Of a DNA stretch of 64,000 nt, positions 25,259 to 34,207 are shown piece after piece. The notes under the pieces were generated by a model that was not told the DNA's origin, made no database searches, and saw nothing but the letters and a program-made list of their open reading frames with translations. Both the position numbers and the translations under genes were made by a program. The stretch lies in assembly GCF_009811415.1 (NCBI RefSeq), contig NZ_BLIG01000015.1, positions 93,575 to 157,574 of the forward strand. Direction: 5' to 3'. Origin of the DNA: Alteromonas sp. KUL106. GTDB taxonomy: Bacteria > Pseudomonadota > Gammaproteobacteria > Enterobacterales > Alteromonadaceae. The first letter of the stretch is position 1. Each line of letters starts with the position of its first letter.

Positions 25259-25912
25259 TTAAAAAGGGTAACGGGCGTGCAAACCTTCGTAAACTAAATC
25301 ACTGAATTCAGGCTTGGTTAAATCGAGTGCATCCATTATCTCCACTAGATGCTCGTTATCTTCACGGCCATCCCACACTTTTACATAGGTGCCTTCTTTG
25401 TAACCGTTATCTTGACGGAAAAAGTTGAGTACATTTTTCCCTACATATTGACGATAGAGTTCATCTGCCGACATTTCGCATTGATTGACGATGAACATAA
25501 ACAGCGGAACGCTAAAACGTTTTGCTGCGCAAAGGCCAGTCATCAGTTCTAAATTATCTAAAAGCGACTGATTTGAGGCGTCGTAATCTTTATTATCAAA
25601 CGTGACGAGAGTTTTGCCGCTTGCGAGTTCAGAGGCAATACTTTTCGCAGATTCTTCAATATTTCCTTTATATTCAATAATACAGGCACTAAGTGCGAAG
25701 TGCCAAATATCCACTAGCTCCATTTGAAGTTGAGGCAAATCTTTGTGCTGTGCTTTCCACCATTTCCAGCCGTGGTGTTCGATAGCTTCAACCGACTCGA
25801 CCATTGCCGCACGAAGATAACCATAGCCAGCATTTAGCCAGTCTGGATTGACTTTGGCGTTCATTTTATCTTGAAGAGAAAGCATGGTGGCGAGTTGTTG
25901 CGCGGTTAACAT
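25259..25912 (-). CDS. type-2 (all-alpha) dUTP diphosphatase, 217 aa
   Basis: The helical motifs 'VESVEAIEHHGWKWWKAQ' and 'QLQMELVDIWHFALSACI' carry the acidic Mg-binding residues (E-x-x-E and E-x-x-D) of the dimeric dUTPase_2/MazG-like superfamily, with 'RQDNGYKEGTYVKVWDGREDNEHL' later giving the third cluster. It should hydrolyse dUTP to dUMP and pyrophosphate and so limit uracil entry into DNA. It is unrelated to the trimeric Dut enzyme. AGGAG precedes the ATG. It is monocistronic. Confidence 0.85.
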   Translation of the reverse strand: MLTAQQLATMLSLQDKMNAKVNPDWLNAGYGYLRAAMVESVEAIEHHGWKWWKAQHKDLPQLQMELVDIWHFALSACIIEYKGNIEESAKSIASELASGKTLVTFDNKDYDASNQSLLDNLELMTGLCAAKRFSVPLFMFIVNQCEMSADELYRQYVGKNVLNFFRQDNGYKEGTYVKVWDGREDNEHLVEIMDALDLTKPEFSDLVYEGLHARYPF

Positions 25913-26050
25913 TGTTGCTCCTGACCGTTAAATTGTATTGTGTTTATAAGGATGAAAGTGTACTTGAATGGAACGCATGGAGAAACTGCTAATTGCGCCG
26001 ATCATCTGATCAAGTAGACGTTTGATATTAGCAACTTTAATGCTTGCTTA

Positions 26051-26066
26051 TGGTGCATTTGCACCA
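26051..26066. promoter_or_regulatory. 16-bp perfect palindrome, putative enhancer site of a sigma-54 activator
   Basis: TGGTGCATTTGCACCA is a perfect inverted repeat with 7-base arms and a 2-base spacer, about 75 bases before the -24 element of the sigma-54 promoter at 26139. Each arm equals an NtrC half-site (TGGTGCA/TGCACCA), but the two are in the opposite order to the classical NtrC site, and no full classical site is seen. Confidence 0.5.
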
Positions 26067-26138
26067 GAGTAAAACTGAAGGTCTACAACTAAAGTGTAAG
26101 ATATCGATTAAGTTTATGATTTTTAAAGAATAAAAAGT

Positions 26139-26154
26139 TGGCATTCAATCTGCA
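26139..26154 (+). promoter_or_regulatory. sigma-54 promoter
   Basis: TGGCATTCAATCTGCA has GG at 26140-26141, exactly ten bases, then GC at 26152-26153, and matches the TGGCAY/YTGCA core. The predicted start of transcription is near 26165, at the beginning of the hairpin-rich RNA described next. No coding region follows within its terminator. Confidence 0.65.
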
Positions 26155-26164
26155 GAATAAAAAG

Positions 26165-26298
26165 TGTTAACAGTGCTGCGCAGTAGCGCTAACGTGAATG
26201 AGTGCCAGGCAACGCTTATTCACGTTGTTACTGGGTAGACCGTAAACCTTACCCATACAGATTTTTCGTGTCCTGAGGTCTGTATGGGTTTTTTTTTA
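26165..26298 (+). ncRNA. candidate sigma-54-dependent small RNA, about 134 nt
   Basis: Between the predicted sigma-54 start and a strong terminator there is no convincing ORF (only a 15-codon frame from 26199). Instead three hairpins occur in order: a first imperfect one at about 26166-26193, a 12-bp one with one G-T pair (26191-26202 with 26215-26226, loop TGCCAGGCAACG), and the terminator hairpin (26251-26261 with 26279-26289). The layout of promoter, structured body and U-rich end is that of an Hfq-type regulatory RNA. I do not recognise it as Spot 42, GlmY, Qrr, CrcZ or 6S. It lies between dUTPase and recC. Confidence 0.55.
26251..26298 (+). terminator. strong intrinsic terminator of the candidate small RNA
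   Basis: An 11-bp perfect stem (26251-26261 with 26279-26289, arm ACCCATACAGA) is followed by nine T. It sits over 200 bases before recC and far from the dUTPase start, so it cannot belong to either gene. Confidence 0.9.
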
Positions 26299-26421
26299 CT
26301 TTATCACAGTCCATCGCCTAACCTTTTCAATATTCTTTCAAACGACTTCTCCGTTTAACATTTTAAAACTTGCCTGCGCCTTCTGAATGGGCAACTCTCT
26401 ATGCGGATTGGTATAATTACT

Positions 26422-26450
26422 TTGTCTAATGCGATACACTGAATTATAAC
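26422..26450 (+). promoter_or_regulatory. probable sigma-70 promoter of recCBD
   Basis: TTGTCT, 17 bases, then TATAAC, about 65 bases before the recC start codon. It lies downstream of the small-RNA terminator, so recC appears to have its own start. Confidence 0.45.
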
Positions 26451-26514
26451 GTAGACGTGGTGTGCACGGTCTTCGTATAGTATCTAACGGCACGTTTTAC
26501 AAAGGATTTTTCGA

Positions 26515-29500
26515 TTGCTTGCGCTATATCCCTCTAATAAATTAGAACACCTGAGCTTTCTTCTTACTACGCTTTTACGGCAACAGCCTTTGGGGGTGTT
26601 TACCCCAGAAACTATTTTGGTTGAAAGCCCAGGTATGCAGCACTGGGTAAGCATGCAGTTGGCAAATGAGCACGGCGTGGCCATGAATATCGACTATCCG
26701 TTGCCGGTACGGTTTATGTGGAATACAGCGCGCACCGTGCTTGGGGCTGACAAAGTGCCAAAGCAATCGCCTTATCGCCGTGAAGTTCTGACCTGGCGCA
26801 TCGATAATATTCTTCAAGATGACTCGTTAATGAGCGGTGAAGCGTTTGAGCACGTTAACCGGTATTGGCAACATGCTGGAAGTGAGCAAGAGCAGGGGCT
26901 GCAGCGTCTTCAGCTTGCTACGGCGCTGGCTGACGTTTACGAGCAGTACTTACTGTATCGTCCTGATTGGTTGTTTAAATGGGAAGCTAACGAACGCGCA
27001 GCGTTTGACGACATGGAAATATGGCAAAGCGAAATTTGGCGTATTTTGGTTAGCGATCAGCCATTACATCCAGCACGCCTTCATCAAATGACACTTGAAG
27101 CGTTAGCAGCGGGGAATGTACCTAGCAAGTTGCCAAAGCGTGTTATTGTTTTCGCTATCAATACCATGGCTCCCCAACTTATTGCGTTTTTCGATGCGCT
27201 TGCGCAGCACATCGATATTCACATCTTTCACCTTAACCCGAGTGTAAACTACTGGGGCGAGGCAAAAAGCAATAGCGAGCAGGCAAAGCAGCTTCGTTTG
27301 GAAGGGCTTAAAAAATGGATGAACGAAGACCAGTCTAACCCTTTGCTTGGTAATTTAGGCAAACAAGGGCGAGAGCTGTTTAATCTGCTCACTGAACTGG
27401 ACACGTTTGAAATAAGTGCTTTTGATTCGCCAGATTTTGAAGGGGCGGAGGGAAACGGTGAGAACCTCCATAGCCGCGGTCTGCTCGAGTATATTCACAA
27501 CGACATTTTACACGCCGCTCCTCCCAAGCCACTTTCGTATGAATTAAGAGAAGAAGACGACAGTGTTACTATCATGTGCGCGCATTCTGCCCTTCGTGAA
27601 GTACAGGTATTGCACGACCACTTATTGCACTGGTTATCTCAAGACAAAGCGCGAACACCCTCAGATATTCTTGTGATGTGTCCAGCGATAGAAAACTATG
27701 CTCCGTTTGTCGATGCGGTATTTCACAGAGTCGGGACTAAATCTTTAGAAGGTACAGGGCAAGTGCGTCTTCCCTGTACCATCGCAGACAGAAGCCCGAT
27801 GGATGCAGAGCCGCTTATAGCCGCGTTTATGGCGTTGCTACAGTTACCGGATAGTCGCTTCGGTGTATCGGATATTCTGGATTATTTGCAGCTCGACGCT
27901 GTTCAACAGCGCTTTTCTGTAACGCAAGGTGATATCGAGCAAATGGTAGTGTGGTTGAAACAGGCACACATTCATTGGGGGCTTAATAGCGCTCATAAAA
28001 CAGCGGTATCAGACGGCGTAACTTTAGATGACACGTATAGCTGGTGGTGGGGAATTCGCCGACTGCTTATGGGTATGCTTGCGCCGGATAGCGAAGTCAT
28101 TGTGAGTGATTTACTTACCATCCCAGATGTTGAAGGGCAAACCGCGGTTACCCTGGGCAAGCTTATTGACGTTGTGTCATTGCTGGGTGAGTTCGCGCAA
28201 GCGTTAACGGCTCCGAGGACCCCTGCGCAGTGGTCTAAAGCGTTAATAACGCTGCGTGATGCCTGTTTTATGCCCATAAAAGACCAGCAACAAAGCTGGG
28301 ATCTTATTGCTAAAGTTGCTGCTGACCTTGCTGCAAGGTGCGAAGAAGCGGGCTATGAGCACGAACTCACCCTTCGCCAGGTACGCGATCTTTTACTCAA
28401 TCGATTTTCGTCACCTGATGCCGGAAACCACTTTATGACTGGTCAAGTTACAGTGTGTTCTATGCTACCAATGCGAAGTATACCGTTTAAAAAAGTGTGT
28501 ATCTTAGGGCTAAACGACAGTGAATTTCCCAGAAAATCAAGCCCCTTAGGGCTCGATCTCATGGCTGGCGCGGGCCGCAAGATAGGCGACCGCTCAAGGC
28601 GTTTAGAAGATAGGTACTTGTTTCTTGAAGCCATTATTTCAACCCGCGAAAGCTTATATTTGAGCTACCAGGGAAATGATGTAACAAACAACAGCGAACG
28701 CCAACCCAGTCTGGTATTGGCTGAGTTCATGGATATGATGGAAAATGGCTACGCAATGGACCTGTCAAAATACATTGTCCATGCACCGCTACATCCTTTC
28801 AGCGAAGAGGGGTTTACAGGCAAGTTACCGAGTTACGAAACAGGATGGCTTCGGCTCGCCGATGCGCTGCAGCAAACGAAATGGCATAACGATAAGGCAG
28901 ATGGACCTGACGATGTTGACAAGGTGACGGTGTTAAATCAGTCAGCCAATACCTTACCAACACAAGCGCTTCGTTTATCAAGCAGCCAAATTGCTAGAGC
29001 GTTTAAAGATCCGCTAGAGCATTTTTCTATTCAAAGGCTTGGCGTAAACTTATCCCAATCATTTACGCTGCTTGAAAATAGTGAGCCATTTGAAACCAAT
29101 GCGCTGCTGCGGTATCAGGTACTCGACGCTATTTTTTCGTCTCCAGAACGCAATACTGCAGTAGAACCAGACGCCGGCAATCTTACATACGGTAAAAAAG
29201 CGATCGCTTTTGCCATGTTGAGGGGAGATATCCCCAATAACCCGGTTGCCAAAGATGAAGTTGAAATGTGGAAAGAGGGCGCATTGGCACTGAGTCAGTC
29301 TATGGGGCCCCATGACGTTGAACCTAAAAAAGCGCATTTTCAAGGCCAATACATTACTTTTACGACAGCCGCTCTAGTAGGCAGTGATGCCTTGGTCGAG
29401 CTTTGTGCAGGCAAGGTTGACGCACACCGCGCCTTGGGTTTCTTCATCTCCCAATTAATATTTTCAAGCAGCGATGAAGCAACCCGCTACAGCAACTATC

Positions 29501-30123
29501 CGCTGGATATCTATTCCTGCTCGTGGGAAAAGGGTGAAACCGTTTTGAAAAAACAGCGCTTTCCTGCTTACGACCGGGAAACCGCTGTGCGGTTACTTTT
29601 GTTTATTGAACAGCTTTACATGGCAGTTTACACGTCGCCGACACCAGTGCATTTAAGCTTATTCGGTACCTTTATGCCGGGAACCAGAAATTCAGACACT
29701 AAACCGGTCGTTGAAAGCATAAAACCTGAGATGTTTAGCGATATCTTGCGTGTACTGCTTTATAGCGCAGACGAGACCAATGAAACCGACAAAGCGATAC
29801 TTGTCCAAATTCAAAAGGCCATTGACGAGGTATGTCCGTTTGCTGACAAAGGCAACGCTGTAGCTAGCGACACGGCAAGTGATAAACACGCAAAAGCGAA
29901 ACAGATAAAAGATCAAGCCGCCGCTCTCTTTGATACCGTTGAATTACAGCGTGCGCTAACTGACTGGCAGCAGAGCAGCGGGCAGTTTAGCGCGGATATG
30001 ACAAACAACCCTTATCTAAATTGGCTATTTCCCCAGGGCGTGAGTTGGAACGATATGCCGCATTTAAGTACTTTTGTACTGCTTGCCATGGTCAACAATG
30101 CGTCCCAGGAGGAGAAGCTATGA
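26515..30123 (+). CDS. recC: RecC subunit of exodeoxyribonuclease V, 1202 aa
   Basis: The N-terminus 'LALYPSNKLEHLSFLLTTLL', 'TILVESPGMQHWVSMQLANEHGVAMNIDYPLP' is the RecC signature, and blocks such as 'VTVCSMLPMRSIPFKKVCILGLNDSEFPRK' and 'LDLMAGAGRKIGDRSRRLEDRYLFLEAI' follow in the expected order. RecC is the non-catalytic helicase-like subunit that holds RecB and RecD and recognises Chi. Length is slightly above the E. coli protein. The start is TTG with AAAGGA at correct spacing. The last codons overlap recB by the sequence ATGA, so the two should be translationally coupled. Confidence 0.93.
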   Translation: MLALYPSNKLEHLSFLLTTLLRQQPLGVFTPETILVESPGMQHWVSMQLANEHGVAMNIDYPLPVRFMWNTARTVLGADKVPKQSPYRREVLTWRIDNILQDDSLMSGEAFEHVNRYWQHAGSEQEQGLQRLQLATALADVYEQYLLYRPDWLFKWEANERAAFDDMEIWQSEIWRILVSDQPLHPARLHQMTLEALAAGNVPSKLPKRVIVFAINTMAPQLIAFFDALAQHIDIHIFHLNPSVNYWGEAKSNSEQAKQLRLEGLKKWMNEDQSNPLLGNLGKQGRELFNLLTELDTFEISAFDSPDFEGAEGNGENLHSRGLLEYIHNDILHAAPPKPLSYELREEDDSVTIMCAHSALREVQVLHDHLLHWLSQDKARTPSDILVMCPAIENYAPFVDAVFHRVGTKSLEGTGQVRLPCTIADRSPMDAEPLIAAFMALLQLPDSRFGVSDILDYLQLDAVQQRFSVTQGDIEQMVVWLKQAHIHWGLNSAHKTAVSDGVTLDDTYSWWWGIRRLLMGMLAPDSEVIVSDLLTIPDVEGQTAVTLGKLIDVVSLLGEFAQALTAPRTPAQWSKALITLRDACFMPIKDQQQSWDLIAKVAADLAARCEEAGYEHELTLRQVRDLLLNRFSSPDAGNHFMTGQVTVCSMLPMRSIPFKKVCILGLNDSEFPRKSSPLGLDLMAGAGRKIGDRSRRLEDRYLFLEAIISTRESLYLSYQGNDVTNNSERQPSLVLAEFMDMMENGYAMDLSKYIVHAPLHPFSEEGFTGKLPSYETGWLRLADALQQTKWHNDKADGPDDVDKVTVLNQSANTLPTQALRLSSSQIARAFKDPLEHFSIQRLGVNLSQSFTLLENSEPFETNALLRYQVLDAIFSSPERNTAVEPDAGNLTYGKKAIAFAMLRGDIPNNPVAKDEVEMWKEGALALSQSMGPHDVEPKKAHFQGQYITFTTAALVGSDALVELCAGKVDAHRALGFFISQLIFSSSDEATRYSNYPLDIYSCSWEKGETVLKKQRFPAYDRETAVRLLLFIEQLYMAVYTSPTPVHLSLFGTFMPGTRNSDTKPVVESIKPEMFSDILRVLLYSADETNETDKAILVQIQKAIDEVCPFADKGNAVASDTASDKHAKAKQIKDQAAALFDTVELQRALTDWQQSSGQFSADMTNNPYLNWLFPQGVSWNDMPHLSTFVLLAMVNNASQEEKL

Positions 30124-33100
30124 GTTACAATCAAACATCCTCTGACCGACCTATGAACGAGCCCGCTCTTCTACAAACCGACGAAAACGGTGGTAATGAA
30201 GCCCAATTGCTCGATGTAGTCGTCATGCCGTTAAGAGGGCGCCACCTTATTGAAGCCAGCGCAGGGACAGGTAAAACCTTCAACATAACGCGTTTGTACC
30301 TGCGCTTATTGCTTGAGAAAAAGCTCACCGTTAAAGAAATATTGGTGATGACATTCACCAAAGCCGCCACAGAAGAAATAAAAGGGCGTATCGCTAAAAC
30401 GTTAAGAGAGGCATTACTTGTTTGGCAGCAAGCCAAAGATAATGGCAATGAAATAGACAGTGGCTGTGATCCGGTTTATCAGCATTTATTTAACAGCTGT
30501 GATACTGACGAGAGTTTGGCACTGCTAAAAGCGGCGCAGCTAGAATTAGATGAAGCATCAGTGTTTACCATCCACGGGTTCTGTCAGCATGTGATTACCC
30601 AGCTAGCGTTTAACAGCGGCTTTGCCATGTCGCTCAATTTGGGCAATGACACCAGCGATTTATATCTTGAAGCTGCCGAAGACTTTATTCGAAAAATAAG
30701 TAAAAGTGAGGACGAGTTTAGATTACTGGCAGAGTCAGGGTGGCATACACCTGAAAAGCTGCTGCGTGAATTTAACGCCAGCATTAAAAGTACGCTGACC
30801 CCGTTAATGCTTAGTGAACAGGATATCGAGGCGGCGTGCAAAAAACAGTTAGATAATGCGCCACACACGTCTTTTATCTACTTAAAATCTTTACTACAAA
30901 GTGTGGAAGACAATGAAGGGCTAATAGTAGAGCAACTTATTAAAACACCGGCCCACAAAAAAGAACGGCCGCAGGAGTTGGCTGCGCTTAAAGCCTGGTT
31001 GCACTCTTGTGTAGATGAACAAAATTATTATCTACCACCGCCAGAAGCAGAGGCCTTCGTTAAAGGTACTCGATACGCTAAAAATTCTTCAGGTGTAAAA
31101 GAAGTCTTAACGCCTATCAAAGAATTCGCTGCAGCACTTAAAAAAGCATTTGGCGAAAAAGACAAGGCCCTTGGTAAAGTGCCCGTATTCAAGCTGGTGG
31201 TTGAAGCCATTTCCTTTATTAAATCTCGTGTTGAAAAACAGAAAAAACAGCTTGGCGTTATCGACTTCGACGATCTTATTCGCATGCTGGCTGATGAAGT
31301 GGTGAAGCCGAACAATACCCTTGTGCCTGAGCTTCGTAAAAAGTTTCCCGTAGCGCTTATTGATGAATTTCAAGATACGGATGCAAAGCAGTACGCGATT
31401 TTAGACGCAGTTTATCCGAATCTTGCGGATGCTGACGAAAGCGCGTTGTTAATGATAGGTGATCCCAAGCAGGCTATCTATCGCTTTCGCGGCGGAGATA
31501 TCTTTACCTATTTAAAGGCGGGCAGGCAGGCTGATTACCGGTGGGTGATGAACACCAACTGGCGCTCGGTAGAGGGGATGGTTAAAGCCTATAACCGGTT
31601 ATTTTACGGTGCGCCTGTGGCATCAAATCAACCCGGCGATGTGTTTGGCTTTGATATCAAATACAACCCTGTCGAGTTTACGCCTAAAGCGGCCGCGGCA
31701 AAAACACCACTTATCGACCCTGCCGAACAAGACAGTGTAATGAAAGGTGGCGCAATGAAACGCAGCGCAATGAACTACATTAGTATGTGTTTGGAAGAAA
31801 AAGAAAACTCCCACATTATGCGCCGCAAAATGGCCCAGTGGATTGCGCAAGAGATCTACCGCTTATTGAACGAAGCGCACTTCCAAACAGCCAATGGTGG
31901 CACCGTCCCGGTGAAGCCGCAGGATATCGCCATCTTGGTCAAAGACAGGACGGAAGCGGGCGCTATTAAAAGCGTACTGCAGCAAAAAGGTTTGGCGTGC
32001 GTTTATTTAAGCGATCGCAGTAACTTATTTGCCAGTGCCGAAGCCAAAGATGTACTCAGACTGCTCAACGGTATCTGGCACGCTAACGACACCAGCAAGG
32101 TGGCGTCGAGCTTAGCGTCGCCGCTTTGGGGGTATAGCGCACAAACACTCATTGAACTGCTGTATCATGAAGATGACGCGCAGTGGGATGCTGCTATCGA
32201 CAAAGTGCTGTCGCTGAGAGGAATGTGGTTGCAAAAAGGCTGTATGAGCGTGTTGCTTTATTTAATGCAAGACAGCTATCAACCTCACGCTGACAGCGTG
32301 GAACGCGCCCTTACTAACTATCAGCATCTAGCCGAAGTACTGGAAAAAGCCAGCACGACTCATCAGCGCCCCGAGCAGCTACTCGACTGGTTGAATAAGC
32401 AAATTCATAAGCCCGAGAGTGATGAAGAGCTTACTTTGCGCCTTGAAAGCGATAGTCAGCTGATTCGAATTATCACTCAACATGGCTCGAAAGGGCTAGA
32501 GTACCCCATCGTGTTTGTTCCTTATGCCACCGGCTACAGAGACGCCGCTAAAAACGGCAACACGACGTCGCAAATATTTACCTACTACGATGAAGAAAAG
32601 CAAGATTTGCAAATGCAGCTTGGGCAAACGCCACAGGCCATAGCCCGTGTTCAAAGTGAGAGCGAAGCGGAAGACATGCGACTGGCCTATGTGGCGGTGA
32701 CACGAGCCGCACATCGCTGCTACATGGGTGTTGTACCGCTAACCAATCACGAGAGAAGCGCATTAGCACGGGCCCTTGGCATAAGTGGCGATGACAGCAA
32801 CAACGATTGGTCAAGTGTGTTAAACCGTATTGCTGAAGAAGAAGCGTCCTATGCCAGCCACATCAACGGCGATGAGTTTGAGGAAGTGTATTCAGGCTTT
32901 GAGCAAGAAGATGTGTTGCCGCAGCTTACAGTATCGCAATTTGCCGGAACGGCAAGCGAAGAATGGCGGCTGTATTCATTCTCAGCTATGAGCCGGTTAA
33001 CGACGGTTGATGCGAGACAAAACACAGGGGCAGGCTCAGAACAAAATACAATAGCGTCAGCGCCTTTTGGTCAAAATTTACCTAGTGTACCCGTGCTGCG

Positions 33101-34190
33101 TACCATCCGAGATGAAGAAGTGTATGCAAGCGAAACGCTTATGGACGCTATCGAGATGCCCATGGCTGAACGAGAGGCTGCAGCCGCATTGAGCTCGGGC
33201 ATCCACTCGCAGACGGGTTTAGCGAGTCCCGTGAGTAAAAGTGATCTGCGCTTCACTCTAGAGAAAGGCGCAAGTGCAGGGAATCTGCTTCACGACATTC
33301 TTGAACACAGTGATTTCAGTGCCCCTGAATGGGAAGAAACAGGCAAAGAGCTGGTTAACCGCTTTGGGTTAGATGAAAAACGTACACCGCTACTTTATGA
33401 CTGGCTAGAAGAAACGCTTCAAACGCCGCTGTACCCTAACATGCAGCTAAGCATGAGTGATTTACCTTTAGATCAAACCCTACGTGAAGCAGAGTTTTAC
33501 TTCCCAATGGACGATACGCATTGGGTTCAGCTTCGCAATGTGCTTACGTTCCATCGACAAGCCGTAGCAGAGGCGCTTGGCGGCAAGGCAGAGGCAGCCC
33601 CCCATTTAATCACGGCAACATTACAGGGAATGATGCACGGCTTTATTGACTTGATTTTCGAACATGAAGGTCAGTTTTTTGTGGCCGACTACAAATCAAC
33701 ATGGCTTGGCGATACGCTAGATAGCTACACGCCGACTGCGCTGTTTCACAATAACCAGCATCATCTTTACGACCTTCAGTACTTGATTTACTGCCTGGCG
33801 CTACATCGTTATTTAAAAAATACGCTGCCAAATTACGACCCAGACATTCATTTTGGGGGCGTATATTACTTGTATTTACGCGGCATGCACCCGGAGAACG
33901 AGCGTGGGGAAGGGGTGTTTTACACCAACATACCATCGTCAGTACTCAACCAACTAGACGCCATATTTGCGAGTAAACACAACGAGAGGCAAGGTGATAG
34001 TTCAAAGCATGCCGACACGGGACGTGAGCCTGTATCAAGCGATGCGAGCACGACGGCGTTGAGTGCAAGCGAAACGGACATATCAGCGAAGACTTCAACA
34101 AGGACAAATTCAAAAAAAGCAGGAAGTTCTCGCCAGCCTTCAGAACAACAGCCTTCTGGTCAACAGCAGTTTAGTTTCGATGACGAGTAG
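30120..34190 (+). CDS. recB: RecB subunit of exodeoxyribonuclease V, 1356 aa
   Basis: The start is the ATG at 30120, overlapping the recC stop, with AGGAGG before it; frames open further upstream are not used. UvrD-like helicase: Walker A 'ASAGTGKT' (46-53), 'VMTFTKAATEEIKGRI', 'LIDEFQDTD', 'GDPKQAIYRFRGGDIFTY', 'TQHGSKGLEYPIVFVPY', 'LAYVAVTRA'. The C-terminal nuclease domain carries 'HGFIDLIFEHEGQFFVADYKS' with the catalytic Asp-Lys pair. A low-complexity tail rich in Ser, Gln and Thr (last 60 residues) is longer than in E. coli. Role: 3'-5' helicase and nuclease in double-strand break repair. Confidence 0.93.
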   Translation: MSYNQTSSDRPMNEPALLQTDENGGNEAQLLDVVVMPLRGRHLIEASAGTGKTFNITRLYLRLLLEKKLTVKEILVMTFTKAATEEIKGRIAKTLREALLVWQQAKDNGNEIDSGCDPVYQHLFNSCDTDESLALLKAAQLELDEASVFTIHGFCQHVITQLAFNSGFAMSLNLGNDTSDLYLEAAEDFIRKISKSEDEFRLLAESGWHTPEKLLREFNASIKSTLTPLMLSEQDIEAACKKQLDNAPHTSFIYLKSLLQSVEDNEGLIVEQLIKTPAHKKERPQELAALKAWLHSCVDEQNYYLPPPEAEAFVKGTRYAKNSSGVKEVLTPIKEFAAALKKAFGEKDKALGKVPVFKLVVEAISFIKSRVEKQKKQLGVIDFDDLIRMLADEVVKPNNTLVPELRKKFPVALIDEFQDTDAKQYAILDAVYPNLADADESALLMIGDPKQAIYRFRGGDIFTYLKAGRQADYRWVMNTNWRSVEGMVKAYNRLFYGAPVASNQPGDVFGFDIKYNPVEFTPKAAAAKTPLIDPAEQDSVMKGGAMKRSAMNYISMCLEEKENSHIMRRKMAQWIAQEIYRLLNEAHFQTANGGTVPVKPQDIAILVKDRTEAGAIKSVLQQKGLACVYLSDRSNLFASAEAKDVLRLLNGIWHANDTSKVASSLASPLWGYSAQTLIELLYHEDDAQWDAAIDKVLSLRGMWLQKGCMSVLLYLMQDSYQPHADSVERALTNYQHLAEVLEKASTTHQRPEQLLDWLNKQIHKPESDEELTLRLESDSQLIRIITQHGSKGLEYPIVFVPYATGYRDAAKNGNTTSQIFTYYDEEKQDLQMQLGQTPQAIARVQSESEAEDMRLAYVAVTRAAHRCYMGVVPLTNHERSALARALGISGDDSNNDWSSVLNRIAEEEASYASHINGDEFEEVYSGFEQEDVLPQLTVSQFAGTASEEWRLYSFSAMSRLTTVDARQNTGAGSEQNTIASAPFGQNLPSVPVLRTIRDEEVYASETLMDAIEMPMAEREAAAALSSGIHSQTGLASPVSKSDLRFTLEKGASAGNLLHDILEHSDFSAPEWEETGKELVNRFGLDEKRTPLLYDWLEETLQTPLYPNMQLSMSDLPLDQTLREAEFYFPMDDTHWVQLRNVLTFHRQAVAEALGGKAEAAPHLITATLQGMMHGFIDLIFEHEGQFFVADYKSTWLGDTLDSYTPTALFHNNQHHLYDLQYLIYCLALHRYLKNTLPNYDPDIHFGGVYYLYLRGMHPENERGEGVFYTNIPSSVLNQLDAIFASKHNERQGDSSKHADTGREPVSSDASTTALSASETDISAKTSTRTNSKKAGSSRQPSEQQPSGQQQFSFDDE

Positions 34191-34207
34191 TGAAGCAAAG
34201 GAAAAAA

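Noticed and set aside
26199..26246. 15-codon ORF MSARQRLFTLLLGRP inside the candidate small RNA
   Set aside because: Its ATG lies inside a stable stem, there is no ribosome site, and the frame ends just before the terminator; peptide coding is not supported, though not excluded.
26051..26298. Qrr-type small RNA under LuxO control
   Set aside because: The palindrome has a 2-base spacer instead of the TTGCA-N3-TGCAA form, and the hairpins do not look like Qrr RNAs.
26051..26298. GlmY-type RNA under GlrR control
   Set aside because: No TGTC-N10-GACA sites are seen upstream and the RNA sequence differs from GlmY.
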